The notes beneath the pieces were generated by a model that saw nothing but the letters and a program-made list of their open reading frames with translations, had not been told where the DNA came from and did not search any database. From NCBI GenBank assembly GCA_035295985.1, contig DATHBT010000040.1, forward strand, positions 1 through 14,404: a stretch of 14,404 bases of DNA. The letters run 5' to 3'. This DNA is from JAIVGV01 sp035295985. Lineage in GTDB: Bacteria > Acidobacteriota > Blastocatellia > Pyrinomonadales > Pyrinomonadaceae. Shown one piece after another: positions 1 to 7,320 of the stretch. The translations under genes and the position numbers were made by a program. Each line of letters opens with the position of its first letter. Within the stretch, counting starts at the first letter, position 1.

Positions 1-153
1 CGCAGCGGTCGCAAGACCGCTCAACTGGTTCATTCACATTCAACGTTGAGAGCAGGCGTGCGCATTGTTCGCGCTTCGCGCTCGGCGGGCAGGGACAAGC
101 CCCGCCCCTACAGTTTTTCCGTGCGTCCTACCTGAACCGAAGGAGCCTCAGTC
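1..153. other. Upstream intergenic region with a dispersed GC-rich repeat
   Basis: No gene is seen. Bases 86-113 carry a GC-rich segment (core GGGACAAGCCCCGCCCCTAC) related to the inverted repeat at 10381-10450, so it is probably a dispersed intergenic repeat of this genome. The ribosome-binding site of the next gene (AAGGAG, about 140-145) lies at the right end. No clear -35/-10 pair was found. Confidence 0.5.
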
Positions 154-3100
154 GTGAAGCCGAATCGCCGTCTCGTCTCGTCAGTCCTTCTGCTCTTCAG
201 CCTGTCGTTCAACCTGCCCGCGTTCGCGCAGACGCAGAACATCGCGCCGGCGCAGCAGGCCGGGCAGCAGCAGCGCGAGCCGCAGAGTCCGCTGCGGCTC
301 TTGCAGTACCGCAACATCGGCCCGGCGCGCGGCGGGCGCGTGACCGCGGTCGCGGGCGTGCCGTCGCAGCCGATGGTCTATTACTTCGGCGCGACGGGCG
401 GCGGCGTGTGGAAGACGACCGACGGCGGCGCGAACTGGGAGCCGATCACGGACGGCTCGGTCTTCGGCACGGGTTCGGTCGGCGCGATTGGCGTTAGCGA
501 GTCCGACCCGAACGTGATTTACGTCGGGATGGGCGAGTCGCCGATCCGCGGCAACGTCTCGCACGGCGACGGCGTGTACAAGTCGATGGACGCGGGGAAG
601 ACGTGGAGGCGCGTCGGGCTGGAAGACACGCGCCACATCGGGCGCGTGAGGGTTCACCCGCGGAACCCGGACGTGGTTTACGTCGCCGCGCTCGGCCACA
701 TCTTCGGGCCGAACGAGCAGCGCGGCATCTTCCGCTCGCGCGACGGCGGTAAGACCTGGGAAAAAATTCTCTACCGCGGCGACAGGGCGGGCGCGATTGA
801 TCTCACCTTCGATCCGACGAACGCGAACATCCTATACGCGGGCTTCTGGGAGGTCTATCGCAAGCCCTGGACGCTGGAATCGGGCGGCCCCGACAGCGGC
901 CTCTTCAAATCGACGGATGGCGGCGACACCTGGACTGAGATCACGCGCAACCAGGGTCTCCCGCGCGGCCTCGTCGGCAAGGTCGGCGTCGCGGTCTCGC
1001 CCGTCAACCCGGAGCGCGTGTGGGCCATCGTGGAGGCCGAGGACGGCGGCGTCTTCCGCTCCGACAACGGCGGGCGCACCTGGACGCGCACGAACGAGCA
1101 GCGGGCGCTTCGGCAGCGGGCGTGGTACTACACGCGCATCTACGCCGACACGCAGAACGCGGAGACGGTTTACGTCCTGAACGTCGCCTTCTACAAGTCG
1201 AACGACGGCGGGCGCACCTTCAACACGATCTCTGTGCCACACGCGGACAACCACGATCTCTGGATCGCGCCCGCCGACAACCAGCGGATGGTCAACGGGA
1301 ACGACGGCGGCGCGAACGTCTCCTTCAACGCGGGGCGCACCTGGACGGAGCAGGATCAGGCGACCGCGCAGTTCTACCGCGTCACCATCGACAACGATTT
1401 CCCCTACCACGTGTACGGCGCGCAGCAGGACAACTCGACCGTGAAGATCGCCTCGCGCACGACCGACTTCGCCATCACCGAGCGCGACTGGTACGACGTG
1501 GGCGGCGGCGAATCGGGCTGGATCGCCCCGTCGCCGAAGGATTCAAATATCGTCTTCGCCGGAAGTTACGGCGGACTGCTCACGCGCTACGACCACCGCA
1601 CGGGCCAGCTCAGAAACATCACCGTCTGGCCCGACAACCCGATGGGCGCGGGTGCGGAGGCGATGAAGTCGCGCTTCCAGTGGAATTTCCCCATCGTCTT
1701 CTCGCCGCACGATCCGAACAGACTCTACACGGCCGGCAGCGACGTCTTCGTCACGACGAACGAGGGGCAGACGTGGCAGCAGATCAGCCCCGATCTCACA
1801 CGCAACGACAAGTCGAAGCAGGGGCCTTCGGGCGGGCCGATCACGAAGGACAACACGAGTGTGGAGTACTACAACACGATCTTCACGCTGATGGAGTCGC
1901 CCGTGCGAGCCGGAGTCATCTGGGCCGGCTCGGACGACGGGCTGGTTCACGTCACGCAGAACGGCGGCGGCCGTTGGGACAACGTCACGCCGAAAGATAT
2001 GCCGGAGTGGATTCAGATCAACTCGCTCGACGCCTCGCCGCACGAGCCGGGCACGGCCTACGTCTCCGCGACGATGTACAAGTGGGACGACTTCCGGCCC
2101 TACCTCTACAAGACGAATGACTACGGCAAGACGTGGCGCAGGATCACGAACGGCATCCCCGACACGGCCTTCACGCGCGTCATCCGCGAAGACCCTAACC
2201 GTAAGGGGCTGCTCTACGCCGGCACCGAGACGGGCATGTACGTCTCCTTCAACGACGGCGAGTCGTGGCAGTCGCTACAGCTCAACCTGCCCGTCGTCCC
2301 CATCACAGACCTCGCCGTCCACAAGCGCGACAAGGACTTGGTCGTCGCCACGCAGGGGCGCTCCTTCTACATCCTCGACGACCTGACAGTCCTGCACCAA
2401 CTGGCCGACGCCGGCGGCAATCTTTCCGCGATGCCCGACGTGAAGCTCTTTAAGCCCGAAGAGACCTACCGGCTACAGGGCGGCGGCTTCGGCGGCGCGC
2501 TTCCGCCCGGCGCGCCCGTCGGCGCGAACCCGCCCGGCGGCGTGGTCGTCTATTACCACCTCAAGCAGCGGCCGACCACTGACGTGACGCTCGAATTCTT
2601 AGACGCCACGGGCAAGTCCATTCAGAAGTACACGGCGCGCGCGCCGCAGCCGACCCCGACGCCCGCTCCCGGCACGGCCACCGTGCAGCGCCCGCCCGAA
2701 CAGCCGCAGGCTCCGTCGGAGGAAGCGCCGGTCGTCGTCGCCGGCGCGGGCGGCCCCGCGGGGCCGCGCGTCACGACGAACCCCGGCCTCAACCGCTTCG
2801 TTTGGAACATGCGCTACCCGGAAGCCACATCGTTCCCCGGCCTCATCATGTGGGCCGCCTCGACGCAGGGGCCTCGCGTCGCGCCCGGCACGTACACCGT
2901 CCGCCTCACAGCCGGCGGCCAGACGCAAACCGAAACTTTCGAGATCAAAAAAGACCCGCGAGTCGCGACCGCGCCGGCCGACTTCGCCAGGCAGCTCGAT
3001 CTGCTGTTGAAGATTCGCGACAAGGTGAGCGAGACGCACGCCGCCATTCTGCAAATCCGCCAGGTGCGCTCGCAGCTAGAAGAGTTGCAGAAGCGCGTGC

Positions 3101-3462
3101 AGGGTCAGGCTAACGCGCAGCGGGTCGTCGAGGCGGCGAAGAGTCTGAACCAGAAGATGACGGCCGTCGAGGAGGCGCTCTACCAGACGAAGAACCAGAG
3201 CAACCAGGACCCGCTCAACTACCCGATCCGCCTCAACAACAAGCTGGCCGCGCTCGGCGGGGTGGTGGGGAGCGCCGACGCCGCGCCGACCGATCAGTCA
3301 TACCAGGTTTACGAAGAACTCACGGCCAGGATCGACGCGCACCTACGCCAACTCGATCAGGTGTTGAAGACGGATCTCCCGGCCTTCAACCGCCTCGTGC
3401 GCGAGGCCGACATCCCGGCCGTCGTCGCCCGCCCGCCGGCGCAGCCGGGCGCGACTCCGTAA
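154..3462 (+). CDS. Secreted Asp-box (BNR/VPS10-type) beta-propeller protein, annotated in relatives as 'glycosyl hydrolase'
   Basis: This 1102-residue protein starts at GTG 154, eight bases after AGGAG. Residues 1-26 form a Sec signal peptide (basic MKPNRR, hydrophobic core, cleavage after AFA), so it is exported. About ten Asp-box motifs of the form S-x-D-x-G-x-T-W are spread over residues 85-770 (for example KSTDGGDTW, RSDNGGRTW, KTNDYGKTW). These are the hallmark of sortilin/VPS10-like and sialidase-like propellers, and the number suggests two propellers. A Pro/Ala-rich linker lies near 850-890. It is followed by a beta-sandwich-like segment (GTYTVRLTAGGQTQTETFEI) and a helical C-terminus of about 150 residues. 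Large proteins of this kind are common in Acidobacteria and Bacteroidetes; their substrates are mostly unknown and the glycosidase label is not proven. psuG starts 11 bases downstream on the same strand. Confidence 0.9.
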   Translation: MKPNRRLVSSVLLLFSLSFNLPAFAQTQNIAPAQQAGQQQREPQSPLRLLQYRNIGPARGGRVTAVAGVPSQPMVYYFGATGGGVWKTTDGGANWEPITDGSVFGTGSVGAIGVSESDPNVIYVGMGESPIRGNVSHGDGVYKSMDAGKTWRRVGLEDTRHIGRVRVHPRNPDVVYVAALGHIFGPNEQRGIFRSRDGGKTWEKILYRGDRAGAIDLTFDPTNANILYAGFWEVYRKPWTLESGGPDSGLFKSTDGGDTWTEITRNQGLPRGLVGKVGVAVSPVNPERVWAIVEAEDGGVFRSDNGGRTWTRTNEQRALRQRAWYYTRIYADTQNAETVYVLNVAFYKSNDGGRTFNTISVPHADNHDLWIAPADNQRMVNGNDGGANVSFNAGRTWTEQDQATAQFYRVTIDNDFPYHVYGAQQDNSTVKIASRTTDFAITERDWYDVGGGESGWIAPSPKDSNIVFAGSYGGLLTRYDHRTGQLRNITVWPDNPMGAGAEAMKSRFQWNFPIVFSPHDPNRLYTAGSDVFVTTNEGQTWQQISPDLTRNDKSKQGPSGGPITKDNTSVEYYNTIFTLMESPVRAGVIWAGSDDGLVHVTQNGGGRWDNVTPKDMPEWIQINSLDASPHEPGTAYVSATMYKWDDFRPYLYKTNDYGKTWRRITNGIPDTAFTRVIREDPNRKGLLYAGTETGMYVSFNDGESWQSLQLNLPVVPITDLAVHKRDKDLVVATQGRSFYILDDLTVLHQLADAGGNLSAMPDVKLFKPEETYRLQGGGFGGALPPGAPVGANPPGGVVVYYHLKQRPTTDVTLEFLDATGKSIQKYTARAPQPTPTPAPGTATVQRPPEQPQAPSEEAPVVVAGAGGPAGPRVTTNPGLNRFVWNMRYPEATSFPGLIMWAASTQGPRVAPGTYTVRLTAGGQTQTETFEIKKDPRVATAPADFARQLDLLLKIRDKVSETHAAILQIRQVRSQLEELQKRVQGQANAQRVVEAAKSLNQKMTAVEEALYQTKNQSNQDPLNYPIRLNNKLAALGGVVGSADAAPTDQSYQVYEELTARIDAHLRQLDQVLKTDLPAFNRLVREADIPAVVARPPAQPGATP

Positions 3463-3473
3463 AGTCAAGACTG

Positions 3474-4385
3474 ATGCTTAACCCTGAAGTCTTCAGTCTG
3501 AGTCGCGAAGTCGAAGGCGCGCTGGCGGACGGCCGCGCGGTCGTCGCGCTCGAATCGACCGTCATCGCGCACGGCCTGCCGCGCCCGCAGAACCTCGACA
3601 CCGCGCTGCGACTCGAACAGCTCGTGCGCGAAGCGGGGGCCGTCCCTGCGACCATCGCCGTCATCGCCGGGCGCGTGCGCGTCGGCCTCGACCGCGCCGC
3701 GCTCGAACACGTCGCGACCCGACAGCCGATCCACAAGCTGAGCACGCGCGATCTGCCCGTCGCCATCGCCCGCAAGCTCGACGGCGCGACGACCGTAGCC
3801 ACGACCGCCTTCCTCGCCGCGCGCGCAGGTATTTCGGTCTTCGCCACGGGCGGCATCGGCGGCGTCCACCGCGGCCCGCTGCCCGACGTGTCGGCCGACC
3901 TGCCCGAACTCGCGCGCACTCACCTTGCGGCCGTCGTCTGCTCCGGCGCGAAGAGCGTCCTCGATCTGGCTGCGACCCGGGAATGGCTTGAGACGCACGG
4001 CGTCACCGTCGTCGGCTACGGCTGCGACGAGATGCCGGCCTTCTACACGCGCGCGTCGGGGCTGCCCGTTGACGTTCGGGCCGACACGCCCGAGGAGGTC
4101 GCCGCGCTCGCCCGCGCCCGGCGCGCGCTCGGCCTCGCCGGCGCACTGCTCGTCGCAGTGCCCGTGCCCGTCGAAGACGAAGTTCCTAAGGCTATCGTCG
4201 AAGATTCGCTCACCTCGGCTCTCGCGGAGGCGGAACGGGAGGGCGTCGCCGGGCGCGATTTGACCCCCTTCCTGCTCAGGCGACTCGCCGAACGCAGCCG
4301 CGGCGCGACGCTACGCGCCAACGTCGCGCTCCTCCAACAGAACACCCGCGTCGCCGCCGAGATAGCCGTCGCGCTCGCAAGCTGA
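3474..4385 (+). CDS. psuG: Pseudouridine-5'-phosphate glycosidase
   Basis: PsuG splits pseudouridine 5'-phosphate reversibly into uracil and ribose 5-phosphate, the second step of pseudouridine salvage in the cytoplasm. The 303 residues match the family length (about 300-312). Visible signatures are ALESTVIAHGLP (Glu27), IHKLSTRD (Lys88), the block ATTVATTA...FATGGIGGVHRG (105-133), PDVSADL (metal-site Asp region, 138-143) and CSGAKS (Lys160). These correspond to the catalytic Glu/Lys/Lys set known from E. coli PsuG. The ATG at 3474 follows the previous stop by 11 bases without an obvious Shine-Dalgarno, consistent with translational coupling. No psuK kinase is adjacent, so the kinase must be elsewhere or substituted. 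Pseudouridine arises from tRNA and rRNA turnover, but this gene is on the other strand and about 2 kb from the RNA locus, so a functional link is speculation. Confidence 0.95.
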   Translation: MLNPEVFSLSREVEGALADGRAVVALESTVIAHGLPRPQNLDTALRLEQLVREAGAVPATIAVIAGRVRVGLDRAALEHVATRQPIHKLSTRDLPVAIARKLDGATTVATTAFLAARAGISVFATGGIGGVHRGPLPDVSADLPELARTHLAAVVCSGAKSVLDLAATREWLETHGVTVVGYGCDEMPAFYTRASGLPVDVRADTPEEVAALARARRALGLAGALLVAVPVPVEDEVPKAIVEDSLTSALAEAEREGVAGRDLTPFLLRRLAERSRGATLRANVALLQQNTRVAAEIAVALAS

Positions 4386-4516
4386 AAAAGCTGTCAGTCG
4401 TCCGTGGTCAGTTGTCAGTTGTTTGTGGCCGCGCGGGCGCTCGCCAAAGATCAGATTGAGAGATCGTAGAAGCACTATCAACGGACAACTGACCACGGAC
4501 GACTGACAAATCTTTT
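4386..4516. repeat. Inverted repeat with perfect 24-bp arms (GTCAGTT-type units)
   Basis: The arms at 4393-4416 and 4484-4507 are perfect reverse complements of 24 bases. They are built from 7-base-like units (GTCAGTC, GTGGTCA, GTTGTCA). The 67-base spacer shows no gene. The element fills the whole gap between psuG and nth and could fold into a strong RNA hairpin, so it may act as a terminator, though no T-run follows it. Confidence 0.85.
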
Positions 4517-5167
4517 ATGGATGAGAAACAGAGGACGAAGCGGATCATCTCGGCGCTCAAGCGCGCGTACCCTGGTGCGCGCTGCTCACTCAACCACTCG
4601 AATCCGCTGGAGCTTCTCGTCGCCACGATCCTCTCGGCGCAGTGTACGGACGAGCGGGTCAACGTCGTGACGGCCGATCTCTTCAGGAAGTACCGCCGCG
4701 CGGAGGACTACGCCGCCGCGCCCGCCGACGAGCTTGAGCGCGACATCCACTCGACCGGTTTTTTTCGCAACAAGGCGAAGGCCATCCGCGCCGCCTGCGC
4801 GATCATCGCCGGGCGGCACGGCGGGCGCGTGCCCGAAACGATGGAAGAGTTGTTGGAGCTGCCCGGTGTGGCGCGCAAGACGGCGAATGTCGTGCTCGGC
4901 AACGCCTACGGCGTCTCATCCGGCGTCGTCGTTGACACGCACGTCGCGCGACTCTCGCAACGCCTCGCGCTCACCGCTCACGAGCAGCCCGAAAAGATCG
5001 AGAAGGATTTAACGGCACTCGTCCCGCGCAAGGACTGGATACTCTTCCCGCACCTGCTCATCGCCCACGGCCGCGCCGTCTGCAAGGCCCGCGCCCCGCT
5101 CTGCGGCGAGTGCGTGCTCCTCAAGTTCTGCCCGACGGGAAAGAAGCTGTTAGCTGTTAGCGATTAG
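4517..5167 (+). CDS. nth: Endonuclease III (base excision repair DNA glycosylase/AP lyase)
   Basis: Nth removes oxidised pyrimidines from DNA and nicks the abasic site by beta-elimination. The 216 residues are of normal length. The helix-hairpin-helix LPGVARKTANVVLG (115-128) contains the catalytic Lys121, and VVDTHVARL (138-146) contains the catalytic Asp140. The C-terminal [4Fe-4S] cluster ligands are C189-x6-C196-x2-C199-x5-C205. ATG 4517 comes only nine bases after the right arm of the upstream inverted repeat and lacks a clear Shine-Dalgarno; the start is supported by the usual N-terminal length. The last residues (KKLLAVSD) and the stop are encoded by the left arm of the next TTAGCTG repeat, so the reading frame has run into repeat DNA. 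It converges with another DNA glycosylase gene. Confidence 0.96.
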   Translation: MDEKQRTKRIISALKRAYPGARCSLNHSNPLELLVATILSAQCTDERVNVVTADLFRKYRRAEDYAAAPADELERDIHSTGFFRNKAKAIRAACAIIAGRHGGRVPETMEELLELPGVARKTANVVLGNAYGVSSGVVVDTHVARLSQRLALTAHEQPEKIEKDLTALVPRKDWILFPHLLIAHGRAVCKARAPLCGECVLLKFCPTGKKLLAVSD

Positions 5168-5341
5168 CTGTTAGCTTTCAGAAGAAGGCGGAAGGCGAAA
5201 AGCAGACCGTAGAAGAACGAAAGGCGGGAGGCAGTTTGATCGCGACTGCCTGCCGCCTTTCGGTTCTCGCTGACGGCTGATTGCTATTGCTAACAGCTAA
5301 CAGCTAACAGCTAACAGCTAACAGCTAATCGCCAACAGCTT
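5146..5341. repeat. TTAGCTG-unit inverted repeat between convergent repair genes
   Basis: The left arm (5146-5176) has tandem GCTGTTA units and the right arm (5289-5341) has the complementary CTAACAG units. Nested inside is a second imperfect inverted repeat (around GGCGGGAGGCAG and CTGCCTGCCGCC, 5223-5262). The arms overlap the 3' ends of nth and of the opposing glycosylase gene and supply their last codons. Position and symmetry suit a bidirectional terminator, an inference. No gene lies between 5168 and 5324. Confidence 0.85.
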
Positions 5342-6227
5342 CCTGCTCCTCGATCCAGTCTTTCGTCATGTCGCACCACAGCGCGAGGCCGCGCCAGTGG
5401 CCGAAGCGTGCGTAGTGGCGTGCGATCTTTTTGTCGTCGCAGGCGCGTCCGCGGTTGTGGAGACGCGCGTAAGTTGCGCGCACCCAAGAGTCGAGCGCGA
5501 GCACGTCGTAGCGGCCGACGAGCTTCAACAGGTTCTCGGCCGCGTAGTCGCCGACGCCCTTGACGCGCTTCATCGCGCGGCGCAGTTCGGCGGTCGGCAG
5601 CTCCGAAGTGAGCCACGATTCCACGTCCAGCTCGCCGGAGGCGACGCGCTCGGCCAGCTCCTTGAAGTACGGGGCGCGGTAGCCGGAGCGCATCTCGTCG
5701 CGGTAGAAGCTCGCGGGCGCTTCGGCCATCGCCGCGGGCGTGGGGAAGGAATGCCCGCCGCCGCGCGCCGGGCGGCCGAGGTTTTCGACGAGGCGCGTGA
5801 CCATCGTTTTGGTGAGCGACCAGGAGCAGTTCGTCGTGCAGATCGTCTTGACCAAGTCCTCGAAGACGGTCGGCGAGCGCAGCAGCCGGCCCGCGCCCGC
5901 CCGCGCGACCCACTCGAAGCCGGCGGTGCGGGACAACTCTGCGTAAAAACCTTCGAGGTCGTCGTCGAGCCGGAAGATGCGGCGCACGTCGCGCGCGATC
6001 TTTTCGGCGTCGCGCCTGGCGACCCTGCGGGCGGCGTTGACGCGGAGTGCGCCGTCGCCGCCCGTGATCTCGACAGCTACCGGCTCGCGTTCGGGGCCGA
6101 GGTCGATGACGCGGCGGATCGCCGTCCACGTCTCGTCGATCGAGAAGGGCGCGAGTTCCGGCCAGCCGTGGCTGGCGGCCGTGCGCTTGAAGCTGAAAGA
6201 GGGCGGCGCGGGGACGGAGATTTCCAT
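5325..6227 (-). CDS. HhH-GPD DNA glycosylase, AlkA/OGG1-like
   Basis: The 300-residue protein belongs to the helix-hairpin-helix-GPD superfamily that flips damaged bases from DNA and cuts the N-glycosidic bond. The HhH motif is at 222-235 (VKGVGDYAAENLLK), and the catalytic aspartate is Asp246 in VLALDSWVR. The lysine used by bifunctional OGG1/Nth enzymes at the HhH is absent: GVGDYAAEN replaces GVxxKxAD. A monofunctional, AlkA-like enzyme for alkylated or other damaged bases is therefore likely. The region 115-150 (LLRSPTVFEDLVKTICTTNCSWS) matches the part of AlkA/OGG proteins before the catalytic core. No [4Fe-4S] cysteine cluster is seen. Start ATG 6227 has only a weak purine-rich upstream sequence. 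The last codons (QEAVGD) come from the repeat arm. The substrate cannot be read from sequence. Confidence 0.85.
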   Translation of the reverse strand: MEISVPAPPSFSFKRTAASHGWPELAPFSIDETWTAIRRVIDLGPEREPVAVEITGGDGALRVNAARRVARRDAEKIARDVRRIFRLDDDLEGFYAELSRTAGFEWVARAGAGRLLRSPTVFEDLVKTICTTNCSWSLTKTMVTRLVENLGRPARGGGHSFPTPAAMAEAPASFYRDEMRSGYRAPYFKELAERVASGELDVESWLTSELPTAELRRAMKRVKGVGDYAAENLLKLVGRYDVLALDSWVRATYARLHNRGRACDDKKIARHYARFGHWRGLALWCDMTKDWIEEQEAVGD

Positions 6228-6428
6228 CGGCTCTGTTTCCGGGCGAGCGAGATGTGCGGAGCTTCAACTCGGGAGGGCACTAGCAGAAATCAGGCGCGAG
6301 AAATTGTCAAGGCGATAACTATTAGCTGTTAGCTATTAGCTGTTGGCAAAACCGAAGCGAGGGCATTGGCTTTGAGTGAGGGCTGGCCTTTCCTGCTAAC
6401 AGCTAATAGCTAACAGCTAACAGCTTTC
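6228..6428. repeat. Intergenic region with TTAGCTG-unit inverted repeat
   Basis: No gene is seen. The arms lie at 6321-6347 (ATTAGCTGTTAGC units) and 6395-6426 (GCTAACAGCTAATAGC units), around a spacer of about 47 bases. On the minus strand the right arm directly follows the last Y-RNA-like element, so it may form the 3' end hairpin of that transcript. It also lies just upstream of the glycosylase gene. Confidence 0.8.
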
Positions 6429-6567
6429 TCGCGGCGACGAGAGTTCGGAGAAACTTTTTTGGCTGCTGCTCGGCTGCTGAGCTACCGCGCGCGTGAACGC
6501 GCGCGCCCCGGGAGTTGCACCCGGACTGTGGCTGCCGTCTATGTAGTTCCCCCTGCATTCGCCGCGA
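6429..6567 (-). ncRNA. Y-RNA-like RNA 5, with full permuted tRNA module
   Basis: A perfect 9-bp closing stem (TCGCGGCGA with TCGCCGCGA) encloses about 121 nt. After the 5' stem comes ATGC...GAACTACAT, and before the 3' stem comes GAACTCTCG; both are shared with the other four elements. The interior is a tRNA in permuted order. It has a T arm (CCGGG, loop TGCAACT, CCCGG), then a long acceptor-like stem CGCGCGCG closed by the tetraloop TTCA and its complement, then TA and a D arm (GCTC, loop AGCAGCC, GAGC). Because the acceptor is capped there is no free 3' end to charge. This matches the design of tRNA-mimicking bacterial Y RNAs. It is the last gene of the leftward cluster. Confidence 0.8.
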
Positions 6568-6597
6568 CCGCCCCTTGCTCGAAAGTGTGCCCGCGAA

Positions 6598-6740
6598 GGG
6601 CGGCGACGAGTTTCGACGAAACGACGTTCGCGCTCTGCCGTTGAGCTACGGCCCACACAAAAACTGAAGTGGGCCGCCGGGACTCGAACCCGGAACCTCG
6701 CACTTACGAAGTGATGTAGTTCCGCCCGCATTCGCCGCCC
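6598..6740 (-). ncRNA. Y-RNA-like RNA 4, with complete permuted tRNA module
   Basis: The closing stem is a perfect 9 bp (GGGCGGCGA with TCGCCGCCC). The 5' strand continues ATGCGGGCGGAACTACAT and the 3' strand ends CGTCGAAACTCG. Inside is a small hairpin CACTT/AAGTG. A canonical T arm follows (CCGGG, loop TTCGAGT, CCCGG), then the 3' acceptor strand GGCCCAC, a 12-nt linker rich in T, the exactly complementary 5' acceptor strand GTGGGCC, and a D arm (GCTC, loop AACGGCA, GAGC). The order 3' half, linker, 5' half is that of a circularly permuted tRNA. It is the clearest tRNA mimic of the five and shows that the neighbouring 'half tRNAs' are parts of one RNA. Ro60 is encoded upstream on the same strand. 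Confidence 0.85.
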
Positions 6741-6763
6741 GCCGAGGGGCACGAAGTCAAAAA

Positions 6764-6890
6764 GTGGTGACGAGTGTTGGAAAGACTTCGCCTGGGCACG
6801 GCCCGGAGGCCGCCGGGAACATCACCCCCCGCTTGGCCCAACCGGTTCCCTAAACCAGTCGGAGATGTAGTCATTCCGGGCATTCACCCA
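6764..6890 (-). ncRNA. Y-RNA-like RNA 3, divergent interior
   Basis: The shared motifs are present: GGTGAATGCC...TGACTACAT on the 5' strand and CAACACTCGTCACC on the 3' strand, with a 5-bp closing stem GGTGA/TCACC. The interior folds (for example ACTGGTT/AACCGGT and TGGGC/GCCCA) but I see no canonical T loop or D arm, so the tRNA-like module is absent or much altered. The ends are less certain than in elements 2, 4 and 5. Confidence 0.65.
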
Positions 6891-6900
6891 GAAAGAGCCG

Positions 6901-7008
6901 TTAGCTGTTAGCTGTTAGCTGTTAGCTGTTAGCAAAACCAAAGCCGGTTACGAAAGCTGAGAACCGGTTTCTTCCGGCTAACGGCTAACAGCTAACAGCT
7001 AATAGCTA
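6901..7008. repeat. TTAGCTG-unit inverted repeat between Y-RNA-like elements 2 and 3
   Basis: The left arm (6901-6933) is four GTTAGCT units in tandem. The right arm (6977-7008) is the complementary CTAACAG series with single-base variation. An inner pair (AAGCCGGTTACGAAAGC with AACCGGTTTCTTCCGGCT) adds symmetry. It separates two ncRNA elements and could act as a processing or termination hairpin. Confidence 0.85.
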
Positions 7009-7013
7009 TTCAT

Positions 7014-7111
7014 CCCGGCGACGAGTGGCGGCGAGAGACCCACCCCACAGGAGACGGGGCGGACAGGAGTCGAACCTGCTAGTCCATGTACTCACGCCCG
7101 CATTCGCCGGG
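7014..7111 (-). ncRNA. Y-RNA-like RNA 2, partial permuted tRNA module
   Basis: A perfect 8-bp closing stem (CCCGGCGA with TCGCCGGG) carries ATGCGGGCGTGAGTACAT on the 5' strand and GCCACTCG before the 3' stem. The interior holds a T arm (GCAGG, loop TTCGACT, CCTGT) and a capped acceptor stem (CCGCCCC, 9-nt loop, GGGGTGG). No D arm follows the acceptor; only about 15 nt remain before the closing stem. It thus looks like an intermediate between the minimal element 1 and the full tRNA mimics 4 and 5. Confidence 0.8.
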
Positions 7112-7124
7112 CTTTGTAAAGCCC
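7109..7124 (-). other. Perfect short hairpin between Y-RNA-like elements 1 and 2
   Basis: GGGCTTT, two bases, AAAGCCC forms a 7-bp hairpin exactly at the junction of elements 1 and 2, sharing three bases with the 5' stem of element 2. It may be a processing or pause signal, or an alternative pairing of the element 2 closing stem. Confidence 0.55.
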
Positions 7125-7126
7125 AG

Positions 7127-7197
7127 GGGCCGACGAGTTTCGCCGAGACGACCCTGTTCACGGTCAAGGTGAATGTAGTCACGGCAGCATTCGGCCC
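7127..7197 (-). ncRNA. Y-RNA-like RNA 1, minimal form
   Basis: The closing stem is GGGCCGA/TCGGCCC. The 5' strand carries GAATGCTGCCGTGACTACAT and the 3' strand GGCGAAACTCG, the same two conserved strands as in elements 2-5. Instead of a tRNA module, the top is one hairpin (TTCAC, 7-nt loop CTTGACC, GTGAA). At 71 nt it is the smallest of the set and the first after the Ro60 gene. It could bind Ro60 without offering a tRNA-like effector module. Confidence 0.75.
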
Positions 7198-7201
7198 AGG
7201 C

Positions 7202-7319
7202 GATTTCGGATTTCGGATTGCGGGTTGCGGATTTAAGAAGCGGAGGAAGGCGCGACTCAGGTTGGCTGTCTTTGTTCCTCGTCTTCAATCCGCATTCCGC
7301 AATCCGAAATCCGCATTCC
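7202..7319. repeat. GGATTTC-unit inverted repeat downstream of the Ro60 gene
   Basis: The left arm (7202-7234) consists of GGATTTC/GGATTGC/GGGTTGC units of seven bases, and the right arm (7286-7319) of the complementary AATCCGC/AATCCGA units. It occupies all of the gap between the Ro60 stop codon and the first Y-RNA-like element. As RNA it would be a long hairpin that could end the mRNA or separate it from the ncRNAs. Confidence 0.85.
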
Positions 7320-7320
7320 C

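Noticed and set aside
3474..6227. psuG, nth and the DNA glycosylase as parts of the RNA locus
   Set aside because: psuG and nth lie on the opposite strand, all three have ordinary gene contexts and are separated by repeats, so there is no sequence evidence for joint function beyond proximity.
5397..6332. Open frame of about 311 codons opposite the DNA glycosylase gene
   Set aside because: The antisense frame has low complexity and no domain, while the minus-strand frame carries the HhH-GPD motifs.
6540..6740. A tRNA gene interrupted by an intron, or split tRNA halves to be joined in trans
   Set aside because: The halves are in the order 3' half then 5' half and the flanking strands pair with each other in the same way in all five elements, which fits permuted tRNA modules inside Y-RNA-like stems better than a small group I intron or trans-splicing.
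6901..7008. CRISPR array, because of regular short repeats
   Set aside because: The repeats are 7-base tandem units with no unique spacers between them and no cas genes are present; the overall form is an inverted repeat.
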